Shown here in pieces: positions 34,855 to 46,918 of a stretch of DNA of 64,000 nt (positions within the stretch are counted from its first letter, which is position 1; each line of letters begins with the position of its first letter). The stretch comes from Filobasidium wieringae (Eukaryota; Basidiomycota; Tremellomycetes; Filobasidiales; Filobasidiaceae), in NCBI GenBank assembly GCA_001600055.1, contig BCIV01000003.1, forward strand, positions 501,162 through 565,161. The letters are read 5' to 3'. Under the pieces are notes generated by a model. That model did no database searches, was not told the origin of the DNA, and was given only the letters and a program-made list of their open reading frames with translations. Position numbers and translations under genes: made by a program.

Positions 34855-35381
34855 TCAAGCACGTCCTCCTCGTAGCGATAAGACCAAATGTACCGAACTT
34901 CCTCCTTCGAGCTTGTAATCGGACAACTTCTTGTCGTCTTGCCTGTAAAGTTCAAAGATAGGTCAGAAGACTGCTTTCGCATACGAGGAGACCATCACAT
35001 TTGTCCCCAACCCCATTGTAGCCTGACTTACATCGCCTTTCCAGCGAAAATCAATCGTTGTTGAACAGGAGGAATAGCCGATTTCTCCTCGACCTTCTTC
35101 TTGGCTTGGGCGACCTGTCAATCGTAAATGGCCAATCCGTCAGTTTTCGAACCTGCATACAAACGCTACGAGGGACTGACAGTGTCACTTGGCTCGACTT
35201 GAATGTCAATCTGGTTGGCCGAGTAAATGATGAATCAGCTATTGTGCGAGGTATCGTTAGGACTATATTCCACATGTCCGCTCACCTCCTTCCCCGTCAA
35301 GAGCTGTCAGTCGTATGAAGAGTAAGTAACGGACCCTGCATGATGTCCGTTTTAGTCGCTTACCTTTACTTTCATTAACAT
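34855..35381 (-). CDS. RUB1: NEDD8/Rub1 ubiquitin-like modifier
   Basis: Ubiquitin-like protein attached to cullins. Five exons: 35381-35364 (18 nt), 35303-35286 (18 nt), 35210-35181 (30 nt), 35114-35032, 34942-34855; 78 residues. The spliced protein begins 'MLMKVK', 'LLTGKE', 'IDIQVEPSDT' (one exon each), then 'KVEEKSAIPPVQQRLIFAGK' and ends 'VHLVLSLRGGRA'. The LRGG conjugation end plus a two-residue tail (RA) means it needs processing, as NEDD8 does. 'ML.KVK.LTGKE' distinguishes it from ubiquitin (MQIFVKTLTGK). All donors and acceptors are GT-AG and phases close. Too fragmented for simple ORF calling. Confidence 0.95.
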
Positions 35382-35870
35382 CTTGAAGTTACGAGAGGTT
35401 GTTTAATAGACCTTTGTCAGAGGGGCAAACATGAACCTTGATCAATTCCCGGCCAACGACGCTACACAACCGAGTACTCACTGTTAATATATGTAGCGAC
35501 AGAAAGGGTAGAGGGTCTGAGTGGAAGTAGAAGGAGACACTCAATCGGAGTAGAACATCGAATATCAGGTTACGAATATGGTCAAGACGATCGCTCTCAT
35601 GCCGTAATATCCGTCCGCACGTGAATCAGCCTCGAGATTGAGACGCATGAGAGAATCGATCCACGTCCCTCCTTCAACAGCAATGTCAGACGTTTGCTCT
35701 TTACTGATACGTCAGACAACACGATTGCCTGTAAACCTGCACGATCCTCATCCATGTACGAACGGTGCCTTTTCGTCAACGATTGTATCGCAAAAGAAGG
35801 TGGTGTACATTCTATAGATATATATTCTAGCAACCTGAAATCCCCAAGGTCATCACGACGACCGTCCTTC
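35382..35870. other. Intergenic: RUB1 promoter and GDA1 3' end
   Basis: 489 bp between two minus-strand genes; short ORFs on both strands are without recognisable sequence. Confidence 0.5.
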
Positions 35871-38324
35871 TCAAGCGGTACAGGTGAGAGTCGCCTTTTC
35901 TACCAAAGCGATACCCGCACCTAGAGCCCAACCGAGCTCGACTCCCCTGAGCTTCTTCTCGACGACGAGCTCACGTTTCTCGGTGAGTTCGTAACCTTTA
36001 AGTGATGCAATTGTATGATGAGAATGAGGATACGTATTGCGCTTGATCGACGAGTGACTCACCAAGACCAAGCAGACCGTGCATAAAGGTCAAGTCCAAG
36101 CAGTACTCGGGCCTGTCCTCCAACTCGGCCATGGCAGCCTTGTCATGTCCCCACCTCCTCTTCCAAACCTTGGGTCCAGCACAGACATCCTTGGCCATGA
36201 GCGCGAGGGTCCCGATGCTCAGAGTCTTGGTATCCGAAACGTCGACTTCAGCCGAGATGGGTTCGTTCGAATCGTCCGACTTGCTCTTGGAGTACATGTC
36301 AGTGTAAGGAGCCAAGAGAGGTTGGATTCGATCGGTAAAGTAAGAAAGGGCGAGGAGTTGACCGTTAGGGAAGGTATCCAGAATGGAAGGTTGGTAGACC
36401 CCGTTGAAAGAGCAAGGCTTGACTTCACAGACGCTGTATACCAAAGGCAGCAAGTCAGCGAAAGAAACGCACCCACACCCTTTGACCCGAACTCGAACAC
36501 TCACGCGTCCTTGGCCAAAACAAGCTCGACGACTCGTTTACAAGACTCGAAAGAACTCTCCTTTCCGGTCATGGTGACGTTGACGGCCTTCCTACCAGCG
36601 GGATCCAGAACGACCCTCCTGTCCATCCCCTTGCTCAAACAAGGGTTGTTGACCTCGACCTCTGCGGTCAAGTCGTCCCAAGCGACATCGGATTGCAAAA
36701 AGCTCCAGGAAAAGGCGACGAGGTTGTGAACGCTCCTTCGGGCCCTCATGAGTCCGTACCCGAGGTAAGAATGTTGGTAAAGCGTGTAATCCTTTCCGCC
36801 AAAGTTGAGGGAATACTTGTGATCCCCCTCAGCCAAGGTAGAGCTCTTATCGGGGAAAGTAGGCTCGAACACGATCTGAGTGGAAGCCCCACCGAGATCC
36901 ATGACGGCCATGGTGTTATCGGCCGTAGCGCCAGCTCCGATGTTCCCTAGCAAGTAGTTGGCAGTGATCCAAGCGTAAACACCCTCATCCTTTCCGTCCA
37001 TGATCTCGATGGCGTTGTCTTCCTTGGCGACGGCGAATGGCCAATCGCTCTCCAACCTGACCCTGACTTCATCCAAAATGTCTTCTCCCTCTTTCCCGGG
37101 CAACAGCCTGAGTCCGGCGGTAGCCTTGACTTCGACGGGGGTACACTTTTGTAAGCTCTTGGGTACGACTCGGACGGCTTCCTCCATCAAAGGATCCAAG
37201 CTCGCCGCGGCGGCGGTAGGGTCTCGAGCGAATGAAGAAAGACCGGGTTGAATGGCCTTGAAAGTCTCATACTCTAAAGCGGGGGTGGGACCACAGTTGT
37301 TAAACTTGTAAACGTGGATTCGAGAACCGGTCGATCCGGCGTCGATGACGATGGCGTATTGGATCAACTGGAGCGTCTCGTCGTAAGGGTTTTCACAGAC
37401 TTCGGTGGAACTGGCATCAGGATCGGTATCGAACGAGGCGGGGACGTTGGAAGGTGCCATTTCTTCCGGGGCGGTCAATCCTTCTTCAGAATCGTGTTCC
37501 TTTTCAGCTTCCACGTCAGTCTCCGTTTCCCCTTGTTCAGCCGTGTTGGTGATCTCTTTGAAATCCTCGTCAGTTTCTTGGGTAGGGGGCAGGTCGTCCA
37601 TCTCCTCTCCATCGATCTTGGCCATATCGGCAGGGGACCATTCATCGTCCGCCTTGGAGGCCGAGTTCTGATCGCCCTTGTGATCGATAGGGAGGATATG
37701 GAAGCTTTCTTCCTCGTCTTCATCTAATTCCCCACCGTGAGGTCGGGTCTCGTCTTCAGGTCGGAAAGGAGGGGATTCGAACATGTCCGAGTCGTCTACA
37801 GTAGAAGGACAAGGTGGTCAGCTTTGCGTATCGACTGTAGAACACGACCGAACGAGAGACCGACCTCCATCCCAAATACTACCCCCGCTCTGATCCATGC
37901 CCGACCCATACTCTGCCAATTTCTCAGAAGCCGCGTCTTCAGCAGAAGAGACCAGTCCGGTCGCATGTTTCCCTCCCAAGAGTCCGACAAAGATCAAGAA
38001 CGCCAGTCCCGCGATGATGGCTAGTTTCTTGATGGGAGTCAGTCCAGATGGACCTCGCCTCTTCCCACCCCCGTTGGGGTTAGGGAGTTGAGAATACTTG
38101 TTCCTATTCCCGAACATTTCTTGAATATCGTCTGCGTTGTGTGTGAATTCGGAATCGGAGTCGAGTGGTGTTGATGTCAAAGAACGTTTTCTTAACGAGG
38201 GTGTCGAGTCGCCTGCGGTGGAGGAGGCGACGGAGGATACGGTTACGGTTGAAAGGTCCTTGTTGTTGTGGTGGAAGGGAGCAGGTTTGTTATGGATGAA
38301 GCGTTTTTGGGAGGTACGCTTCAT
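35871..38324 (-). CDS. GDA1: Golgi guanosine diphosphatase (GDA1/CD39 family)
   Basis: Converts GDP to GMP in the Golgi lumen, driving GDP-mannose import. Exons 38324-37865, 37795-36505, 36433-36063, 35995-35871; 748 residues. Type II membrane protein: cytosolic tail, membrane segment at about 101-118 ('LAIIAGLAFLIFVGLL'), then a long acidic linker. All five apyrase regions are present: 'VIDAGSTGSRIHVYKF', 'VKATAGLRLLPG', 'DEGVYAWITANYLLG', 'MDLGGASTQIVFEP', 'HSYLGYGLMRAR'; the end 'ELGWALGAGI' is typical. It is longer than yeast Gda1 because of the tail and the acidic linker. An in-frame ATG at 38117 (MFGNRNKY) would give a shorter cytosolic tail and is a credible alternative start. Confidence 0.95.
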
Positions 38325-38702
38325 CAACTGGGGAGGTGTACTGACCTGAGTACGGTGGAGGTGGTGGTGGTGAGGGGAGTAGCAGGTGGTGGTGGCAGGT
38401 GCTGGTGGCAGGTGCTGAGTGCCGCTGTCGCTGGCTGAGAATGTTTCGTGTTGAACCTTGATAAGATTCCGAATTCGCTCCAATTCACTTTCACCATTCG
38501 CGCGCGTTCGGATACAAAGTTTGGATCCAAGGCACCGTATGCGTTATTGATTATGCATTGTCACCAGCTACAGCCTGGCTAGCTAGCTACGTTCACATTC
38601 ACGTTCGTCAAAGTGTCGTCATGATCATGATCACACCAGTCACCAGTCGCCAGTCACCAGTCACCAGTCACCAGGTCATCACATCCATCCTCCATGCTCG
38701 AG
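38325..38702. other. Intergenic: GDA1 promoter and DOA10 3' end
   Basis: 378 bp between two minus-strand genes, with GGTGGT-rich sequence at about 38345-38420 and the 7-bp tandem repeat at 38634-38674. Confidence 0.5.
38634..38674. repeat. Tandem repeat, about 6 x 7 bp (CACCAGT)
   Basis: CACCAGT repeated with one variant (CGCCAGT) and a partial last unit. Lies just after the DOA10 stop codon on the minus strand. Simple tandem repeat, no spacer structure, so not a CRISPR. Confidence 0.9.
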
Positions 38703-41700
38703 CTACTCTTCAGCCCATATAGGTTCCTCCCAAGCAGCACCGGGATCGATCTCCGTAACCTCCGTCCCAGGTTCGACGGCCTCTTCGATATTGATCACCC
38801 TCTTCTCTATCAGATAGGCTGCTTCCAGCACATGTCGACTCCACCGTTTCAAGTGCAACGAGATCAGGATCATTCCTTGGACCGCCAAGAACATGCCCAG
38901 AATGGTAGGATAGATGAACCGGTCTACCACGAACGTACTTGGAGATCAGTCCGTGCTCCATACTTCCATCCCAACGGGCGTTAAACTCACAGGCAAGAGC
39001 GACCTGATGTTCCGTCCAACCCAACAACCCAGTCCCTACCGCCGTTATCAATATCACCGCTACCAAAGGGGCGATAACCAATCCCAACACGGCTTTAGCA
39101 AGAGGAACCAGCACGGCCAAGGGGGTCGCATCGTCCAGCCAATTCTCCAACGACCCATCGTTCGCCTGAAGCGGGAGTGAAGGGAGGGGGGACAGAAGAA
39201 AGACAATGAGACCGTCAGTCTCGCCATACATCCGTCGCGGTGAACAAGAAAAGTCGAAAAACCAAAACTCACAACGATCCCTTCTGGAGGCGCTATCCAT
39301 CTGATCATCGCTCGACGAAGTCTAGGTCGAAGTGTGATAATGGTCTGAACCACCGCTCCGAATGCCCTGTAATTCCGAATTTCCTTCGAATCAGTCATCT
39401 CGGACATCTCTCTTTTCACAAAGACATGCGAAAGAAAACGTACCATGCCTCCGCAGCGTAAAACACAGGAGTCATATCCGAAACCCCATACTTTAACGGG
39501 AAGAAGACGTAGAGATCCAACCCCAGTCCCAATATCAGAGGTGCCAGTGCATAAAGGACGACTCCGCGTGCGAACCGATAGATCCGCCAGTCGATGTCCT
39601 CCATGAACTCGGTCACCCGCGGCATAATCATCTGCCAAACATTCGAAGGGAGGGAGGAGAGGTGTTCGCTGTAAGAGTAACCGGGTTCGCGGAAGTGCCG
39701 GAGGAGGAAGAGAAAGGCGGGTTGTAATTGCGATAAAGCCCATGCGCCTGCAAACTGTTCGATCCGATGGTTCACGTTTAGCTCGTCTCCCCTTCCCCCC
39801 TAACGAAATGTGTCAGGACTCACAAAGCTGTACCCATCATGAACCCAGTATCCGTAATAGGCAAAAGTCAACTGTCTCCCTACAACAATAGGGGTAAAGA
39901 CGACCAAAGCCAAAGTCCAAGAGACCGCCAGCCAGATCGAGATGCAGAATATCCAAAACCTCAACGGGTATAGGGCGGGGAGATGAACCATCATATAATC
40001 CTTTGAAGGATTTCGGTTCGCCGCACGACAGACTCGGTCTTGGTAGACGACCGTGATCTTTCCCTCGTCCGTCAGAGGGATCCCTCGCTCGTTCACCGGG
40101 ACAAACACGTTTCGACGCGGTCGGACGAGCGGGACGGAATCCGCATACGGGACGCGCATGTAACTGTCCTCATAGCTAGGTAAAGGAGCTTTACTGAACG
40201 TCACGGTCCTCTTGAAAACCGTCCATCTCTTGTGAGTCTGAAGGAGGCGTCGCTCGATAGGTCCAGCAGTTTCTTCATGACGATGACGGACCCCCTTGAA
40301 ATAGGCTGATAGACGGAGCCAATGAGCAAAACTGGACCAGTAGAACCGCAACAGCTTTTTAAATTGAGGGTTGCTCCTCAGGTTCGGTAAGAACTGTGGT
40401 ACCACGAGTAACAAAGCGATAAAGTCTGCTGGTACGGTGGAAGGCGTTTCCCTGCGATACAATCGATATCAGACGATTCCTGTGGCCGATATCCAGGCTC
40501 ACACTCACTTGTAATACCATCGTAGCGGTAGGACATTGAATCCCAACGGCGCGTATCGCAATAACGTCAGAATCCCACCGAGCGGGAGACTGAGCACAGC
40601 CAGATACATCAGAGCGCTGACCAAGAGCTTCTTGGTCTGAGCGATAGTGGATCTCTCTAGTATGTCTCGGACCTGGATAAAGCGCAATTTCTCGTCAGTC
40701 TTGGTGCGTTGTAAGTGTTCTTTAACCATGCAGACTCACGGGGCTGAAAGATGGATCGGCAGGATCGCGGACCATATACATGGCCCCTCTTCGACAAACA
40801 GCTCGGCAGGTAGACAAGAACCTTGCGAATGCAAACCTACGGTATATTCGAGTTAGTCGCCCTGTCTCTCATCTCTAGCTGGGCATCACGTACATGAACA
40901 AGGTTCCGCATATCCAATGAGCAAAACTGCTTAATACAGGGTGCCTCTGTTGAGTAAGCATCCGGCTAGCTCTTGTTCCATCGGGGAAAAGCGGCAAAGA
41001 GCAGAAATCGACGACGTAGCCCATTGTTATGGGGAATACTGCCAATTCAATGAGCATAAAGACCGCGAGCTACTCGAGAAAAAGATGAGTCTCTGTTAGA
41101 GGTTCGGGAATAAGAGTCAGACCCACCTTCAGTACAGTGCCATAGCTCGCAACAGCTTCTGCAATGGCTTTTCCAGGTCTGCCCAGGCCTCGCTCTCCCA
41201 GTGTAGACATGATCATGAGAGAGAAAAAGATGTCGAAGTATCCGAAAGCCAAGGCCGTAGCTCGAGCGAAGACGGTATCTTGCCCTCCCAACGCGTACGT
41301 CGCTTCTCTATAAGAGGTGTATCTCGAACCAAGAAGAGCTAAAGCGGTCTCAGCCTTGTCAAACAATTTGGTCGCGAATGCGACAACGAAGGAAGGTAGC
41401 ACAGCGGATATCTTCTTAGTCACTTGCGCTAAACCGCTTAGAGTCGCTTGTGTTGTACCGCTTGAAGCGCTCGAAGGGTCGATCCCACTCGACGTCAGAC
41501 CTAAGACTGAGCGAATCGGGCGCACTAAGACGATCGTCAGGCTTTCGCTCAGGACTTTCAGCACGACATCCGTGATGATCGTGATTCCTTTCGCGACCAA
41601 GAATAAACCCCGCACGGGTAGTGCAATAGCGCTAATATCGCCCTGGATAAGTGGCAAAACTTAGCGGAAAGTTTTCCAAAACGCAAAAGCAGTACTACTC

Positions 41701-44006
41701 ACCAGCAAGTGGACCTTCCCGATCACATATGGGAAATGTATAAACAAGGTCAGAGTAGAGCTCAGAACCAGCATGACGATGAAAGCATTTTGTACGAGAA
41801 CGATAGGAGGTCCGAAAAGCCCAAGAGCTGAGATAATTGCTGTCAGCTTTTACTTCAGAGCTAAGTCATACCACTCAACAATCATACCTTCGAAAATACC
41901 ATCTATGTCACCCTCCAAAATCAAACCGTCACCTTCTTCCTCATCCTCAGGCAAATCATCAGCCCCTGGACGGATCTCTACACCCTGCACAACGACATCG
42001 TCGTCTGCATCTGCATGTCCTTCTTCCCGCAACCTCCTCGCTATCGCTTGTAGATCGAGCGGGTTGATGTTCGGAACGGCTGGCTGACCAGCTATCGCTT
42101 GCCGAGGAGGGAACAATTGATCAAGGTGATCAAATGTATCGTCAGGTCGTGATGGAGGAAGAGGGATATCGGTAGGATTGACTATCCCAAGGAACTGATT
42201 GTTATTGCCGGACCCTGATTGCGAAGGCCCGTCCGCAGCGGGACCCACATCAAAGTCAAAGCTAAATTTCGATTTGTATGTTTGAGCGGCTGTCGGCTCT
42301 GGCCGACCCGGAGACAGGGGCACCTCTGGAGCCTGATCTGCGAAATGTCGGTTGTGATCCGCCACCGCGAAATACCGATTTCTGGCTTCTCGCATCGCAT
42401 CGACGTTGGTCTCGTCGATCATGTCTGCTAGCACTTCATCTGTCTCCATAGGTTCGTGGCCCATACTGAGATCCACCTCATCTTCTGAATCCCCTTGATC
42501 TTGACGAGGAAAGGCTGCTCCCTGTTCCTCGAACAATGCCGTTGTGCTAACAAAGGTGTCCGTCTCCTCGATCCACTCGTCGTCATCATCTTCGCCTCCT
42601 GTTACTTCTCGCGGTCCTTCCCCATCTATAATGCGTATTTCCGCATGGTCTCGCCTCTGACCGCCTACAGGGGGGAATTCGACTTCCGCATTGTAATCTT
42701 CTCTAAGCCGATTTCGAGCTCTCCTGAGCGCAACGACAGGCTCTAGTATCCCCCTCATCGCGATTCTCTCCCGTGTGTTTCTATGTCTCCACCGCACTCT
42801 CATATTAGGTCGGAAATCTTCTGGAGCAGCAGGTCCACCCATTTCAGGCGCGTCTGCACGTGTGTTCTCGATAGTCCCGTTTTGATTGACCCACTCTCGG
42901 ACGAGAAAGATACCAAGGAAGGCAACGATGATGGCTACAGCCAGTATTTGGCCATTGAAGATGGTTTGTAGAAGATTCTCCTTGCTATTCTCGTCCAATC
43001 TACTGTCAGGGCATTTCTTGGCTTGGATGAATAATGATCGATTTGACTCACAACCGGTTAAGCACTCTATACCAGATAGCTTTTAAGAACACAGTCCTTA
43101 CCCCGGGCATCCCAAAATAAACTGTCTTCATCAACCACAAGGCATCCCCCCAAGTGGTCTTGACCGGCACATAAGGTTCATTCAAGGTCGAATTTGCGAC
43201 GGTTTCAGCAAGAGTGCTGGAAGTCCAGACTCCGTCTTTGAGAGCTTGACTGATTTCAAGCAAATCTTGAGTTCGAGAGGTACGGTTGAACACTTCCACT
43301 TCCACAGCTGTCAATGGTGTTCCAGAGAATTTCATTCCTCTGTAGATATTATCAATCAGTCCGTTTAAGCCGGAATTTGACTCGTAAGAGACAGTGCTTA
43401 CAGATTGTGTCCAACCGAAAACATCCCCCTGAAGACATACATGATCATGAGAGGTAGGACGATCAACCAATTGATGGCCACTACTATCGCCCATAATCCC
43501 TTGACAGCTATCCGTAATGCATCTTTAACGAACTTGATTGCCAGTGTAGGAAATGGTAAGGATTCAGGCATATCTGCAGGATAAACTGTGGGTCGATTGG
43601 GACAATTCAATTAGACTGAGAGTATGGATAAAGGGGAAAATGAGGCAACGAACCTTTCTTGAATGAGAAAGCATAACCGCAAAGCTCACAGTTCTTCTTG
43701 TTCGAATGTCCTAACCATTCTACCAGGCTATAGGATAATGCAAGCTTAGTTCAAACGAGCTTGAGCAGAACACGACTTGAGCTTACCATTCTGAATGCAC
43801 ATATCTAATTGATCCTGAGCATTTGCATGGGTGATATAACGGGTTATCTGGCTCAGCTTCCGTTCGGCAGACCCTACATACTTCCTCCCCGTCATCTACG
43901 AACCAGATCTCGGCTGGGTCAGCTCGCATTCCAGCATTCCCAAAATTCGACCATTGTCCTATGACTAACCTTCAGGTACTTGTGCTACCGGATCAGCCGT
44001 GTTCAT
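38703..44006 (-). CDS. SSM4: ERAD E3 ubiquitin ligase Doa10 (Ssm4/MARCH6)
   Basis: Multi-spanning ER/inner-nuclear-membrane RING-CH ligase of the ERAD-C/L pathway. Sixteen exons: 44006-43970, 43895-43787, 43727-43654, 43585-43402, 43339-43052, 43002-41888, 41827-41703, 41642-41127, 41069-40894, 40836-40740, 40672-40509, 40451-39824, 39754-39444, 39366-39273, 39165-38991, 38923-38703; 1437 residues. The RING-CH (C4HC3) is complete: 'CRVC', '[13 protein letters not shown]', 'ECLVEW', 'CELC'. The middle holds the TD-like block '[12 protein letters not shown]', with 'HWICGTLFM' and '[12 protein letters not shown]' nearby. The C-terminus has 'RFIYPTILG' and '[11 protein letters not shown]'. Many hydrophobic segments throughout. 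The acceptor at 43003 is a CAG-TAG pair, so exon 6 may start 3 nt later. Confidence 0.96.
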
Positions 44007-44370
44007 AACTCCCAGCCTCTGTTGTTATTGGGAAATGACTGTCTGATACTATCTCATACGGTTGCCCTATCCTCAGAACCTCGCTTGATTGCTATTATAA
44101 TATCGTGAATGAGTGTTCGTCCGAGTTGACCAGATGGTATAATCAGAGGAATGAGCAATTGAATACTGGTAGGGCAACGATCTCGTGTGCTCGGCTGCCG
44201 ATCTCTGTAAGCGGACATCGGAAATATTGGGTATGTCCGATTATACGATGAGTTACGGCTGGCTATCTTCAAGTGTCTACATGACCTGCAAGTCCTATAG
44301 AAACCCCCTGCCAACTGCCAACGACCGATATTCACACTCAGAACAAGTATACCCACATTCAAGCGTTGAC
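44007..44370. promoter_or_regulatory. Divergent promoter region SSM4/CCDC25 homologue
   Basis: 364 bp between divergent start codons. No specific element recognised. Confidence 0.5.
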
Positions 44371-45673
44371 ATGGTGCTTTTCTACACTTCTAACGGTCAG
44401 TCCTCTCGAGCTGACCCTTTCGATCGAGAACTTGCAGCGAATCTCACTTACTCGTTGCGCTTCCCATCCTCAGCTGTCTCACCTCCAGCAACCATATACA
44501 TGTACGTCCCGCCCTATGAAAGTTGAAGAAAGACCCTCATCATGCCTTTCCCTCGAAACAGGGGAAAAGATAAGGTCGAGAGCAAGTCACCTTCCTGAAC
44601 CGTATCGACCACATTGTAAACAAACCAAAGTTGACGATCTTTCGGGATGAAAATAGATGAAGACTTGATCAAATATGGGTTGGAGACCGGTCAGTGGCGG
44701 TTTTGCTGCAATCGTAGTGGGGAACGCTATATTTATGATCTTGATCCCTGGAGCTAGATGTTTGGTTTCACGTAGAGTAAGCTCTTATCCTCTCAACTTT
44801 CCAGCAACGAACGATCGACCCCTCTGTAGCAAGCTTTCTTCTGCTCATGTCTATCTACGACTACCGGACGACCTCCCTTACGGCGACTGGGAGAACCTAC
44901 CAGAAGCGCTCGTCATGGATCTTGCTCAGCTGGTGAAAGCCAACAGTATAGAGGGCAATAAGAAGAACAACATAACGGTAAGATCATGATCGTATGCAAT
45001 TTGAGCTTCGTAAATGTATGCTGATGAAGGTAGAGGGTACAATAGGTGATATACACTCCATGGAGTAATCTAAAGGTAGACCGTCTCAAGCATGCGAGCC
45101 TTTCCGATTTTTTGCTGAAGCGGTAACTATTCTCTGATATAGAAAACGGGAGATATGCCTGTCGGGCAGGTTTCTTTCCATAAGAACGAAAAGGTGCGTC
45201 CGTCTTGCCATTCAGTCTTGCTCTGCGCCCTCACTGAACCCATCCATCGTCGACCTAGGTCAAACGAAGTTCGTCCCTCCCCTTCATTCCTGATCCTCCT
45301 CCCCAACCCATCCCTGACCCGAAGCCCACCCGCAGTCCACGTTCCCGCAAGAGAAAACCTCATAGTAAATCGACTGAACAAGACTAAAGTCGAGAAGGAC
45401 GTGGACCATGAATCCGAGCGTCAAGCTCGATTACGATCCCAAGGAAGAGTAAAGAAGGCCGCTGCGATTGAACAGGTACGTCTGTCCTCTTTTTGATACA
45501 TCGATCCGTGTCGCTGATCTGTAATTGTCCATGATGTCTAGGAACGACTAGCAGCGGCCCAGAAGAAGGTATGGGAAGCTCAGAAGAAGTCGAGACGGTA
45601 TGAAGATTTGTTTACCGAGGAAGCGTTCGAGGAGAGGAAGGCGATGGAGGAGTCGGATGATGATTTCATGTGA
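44371..45673 (+). CDS. CCDC25 homologue (NFACT-R/DUF814 domain)
   Basis: Eleven exons: 44371-44395, 44489-44501, 44562-44581, 44657-44689, 44758-44776, 44830-44977, 45046-45075, 45143-45193, 45259-45268, 45336-45475, 45542-45673; 206 residues (human CCDC25 has 208). The spliced protein follows the family end to end: 'MVLFYTSN', 'ATIYMGKDKVENEDLIKYG', '[17 protein letters not shown]', '[20 protein letters not shown]', '[15 protein letters not shown]', '[15 protein letters not shown]', ending in an acidic 'EESDDDFM'. Six exons are 33 nt or shorter (10, 13, 19, 20, 25 and 33 nt). The intron 44582-44656 has a GC donor (GCAAGT). The DUF814 fold is shared with RQC2/NEMF-type proteins; in humans CCDC25 has been described as a DNA sensor, in fungi its job is unknown. 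Confidence 0.93.
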
Positions 45674-45797
45674 TTGTAGTACTTGTGTTTGAGATTCAAG
45701 ATCGTGGGTATGGGTACCATTGCATCGTATTGCGTTTTTGAGGACTTCGGGTTCTCATGTCGCAGGTGGAGATGGAGGTGGTCGTATCGATTGACGG

Positions 45798-46512
45798 TCA
45801 CGAAGGGGTAGTAGCGACGTATCCCTGATTCTCGTAAACCAGACTTTTCACCCCCTCATCCTCGCCCTGAGCCACCCCAACGACTTCGGCGATGAACAAC
45901 ATGCTCCCTCCTCGATCCCCTTCCTGTTCACCGTGCACTACGCTCTTGAGGTCCATCCACTTGACCACTCGACAATCCAAACCACCAACGGGAGATCGAA
46001 CCAGAGGTAATCCTGGGAAAGTCGAAGATTCCCATTGAGTTTCGTCCCTTATCAAAGCTTCATGCGATTCCTGAGCTTGAGAGAACGTTTGAGCGAGGGG
46101 GATGTGGTTTTGCGAGAGGAGGGAGACTGTGAATCGTTTCCCATGTTTGTCTTCTTTTGAGAGTTCTTTTGGAGCGGTAGTACAGGACTGAGGGGAAGGA
46201 GATTGAAGAGCTGTTGCTAGACGGGAAGGTAACCGGAGAGAAAAGGAGACCAAGGGTGGAGAGAGGGAGATGGATGTGAAGGAGGATAACGTCGCGCCGT
46301 GATGAGTCCCGTCTTCCAATTTGGTCATGACTATCGCTACTGGCTGATACCGCTATAAGATAAGCTACGGGACGACAAGAGGGATAGTTCAGACATACTT
46401 GAGGAATGAGACGCATGGTTTGACGTAATTGGTCCGGAATTGTTGAGTTGCACCGTTGTAAATGTACGTGCTGCAAGGGCAGAAGTAGACTGCGTGAGGA
46501 CCGTATTATCAT
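45798..46512 (-). CDS. Flavin-reductase-like split-barrel protein
   Basis: Exons 46512-46399 and 46343-45798 (intron GTATGT...ATCAG, phase 0); 219 residues. The core matches the flavin reductase/FMN-binding split barrel: 'TMRLIPQPVAIVMTK', 'HHGATLSSFTSISLSPPLVSF', 'FTVSLLSQNHIPLAQ', and 'GSMLFIAEVVGV' with 'VHGE' before it. The first ~25 residues (MIIRSSRSLLLPLQ...) are basic and amphipathic, like a mitochondrial presequence. An upstream in-frame ATG at 46638 exists but would bury that presequence, so 46512 is preferred. Substrate is unknown. Divergent from MVP1. Confidence 0.85.
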
Positions 46513-46918
46513 TGCTGTGATGTACCAGTACAGTGCTGTTGGTGTGATTTCAGCTGCCAACACGAATGAAATGCTTTGGGACATGAAAGTCGTCTGATGT
46601 CGGTCGAGTAGACATTCAACGGATCTCTCTTTCGTCATATGTAGCCGGACATAGAGCCTAGCTGTATGTCCGTCCAGTTACGTAAAGGCTTCTATCGCTC
46701 TCAAGCGACATCGCAATCGTCATTCAGCCTAGATCAATCATCAATCACTTGCACACACAACCATCGATACTCTCATTTCAATCCACAACAGCGGCCTAGC
46801 TGTACGTCTTATCTTCTCATACATCGCTCTATCACCACGGGATCGGCCAGGGCTTTCGCTCGATACCCTTTGACCCCTAGTCGAGACCTCGACTACACGA
46901 CAGATCACTGTTTCAACC
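46513..46918. promoter_or_regulatory. Divergent promoter region flavin-reductase-like/MVP1
   Basis: 406 bp between divergent start codons; no specific element recognised. Confidence 0.5.

Noticed and set aside
34176..34961. 261-codon plus-strand ORF with a Gly-Leu repeat
   Set aside because: Its second half runs antisense through the last RUB1 exon (34855-34942) and its repeat is open in all three frames; no ATG is used (non-ATG start) and no domain is seen.
38634..38674. CACCAGT repeats considered as a CRISPR-like or telomere-like array
   Set aside because: Direct tandem 7-mers without spacers and with variants; the genome is eukaryotic and the site is internal between two genes.
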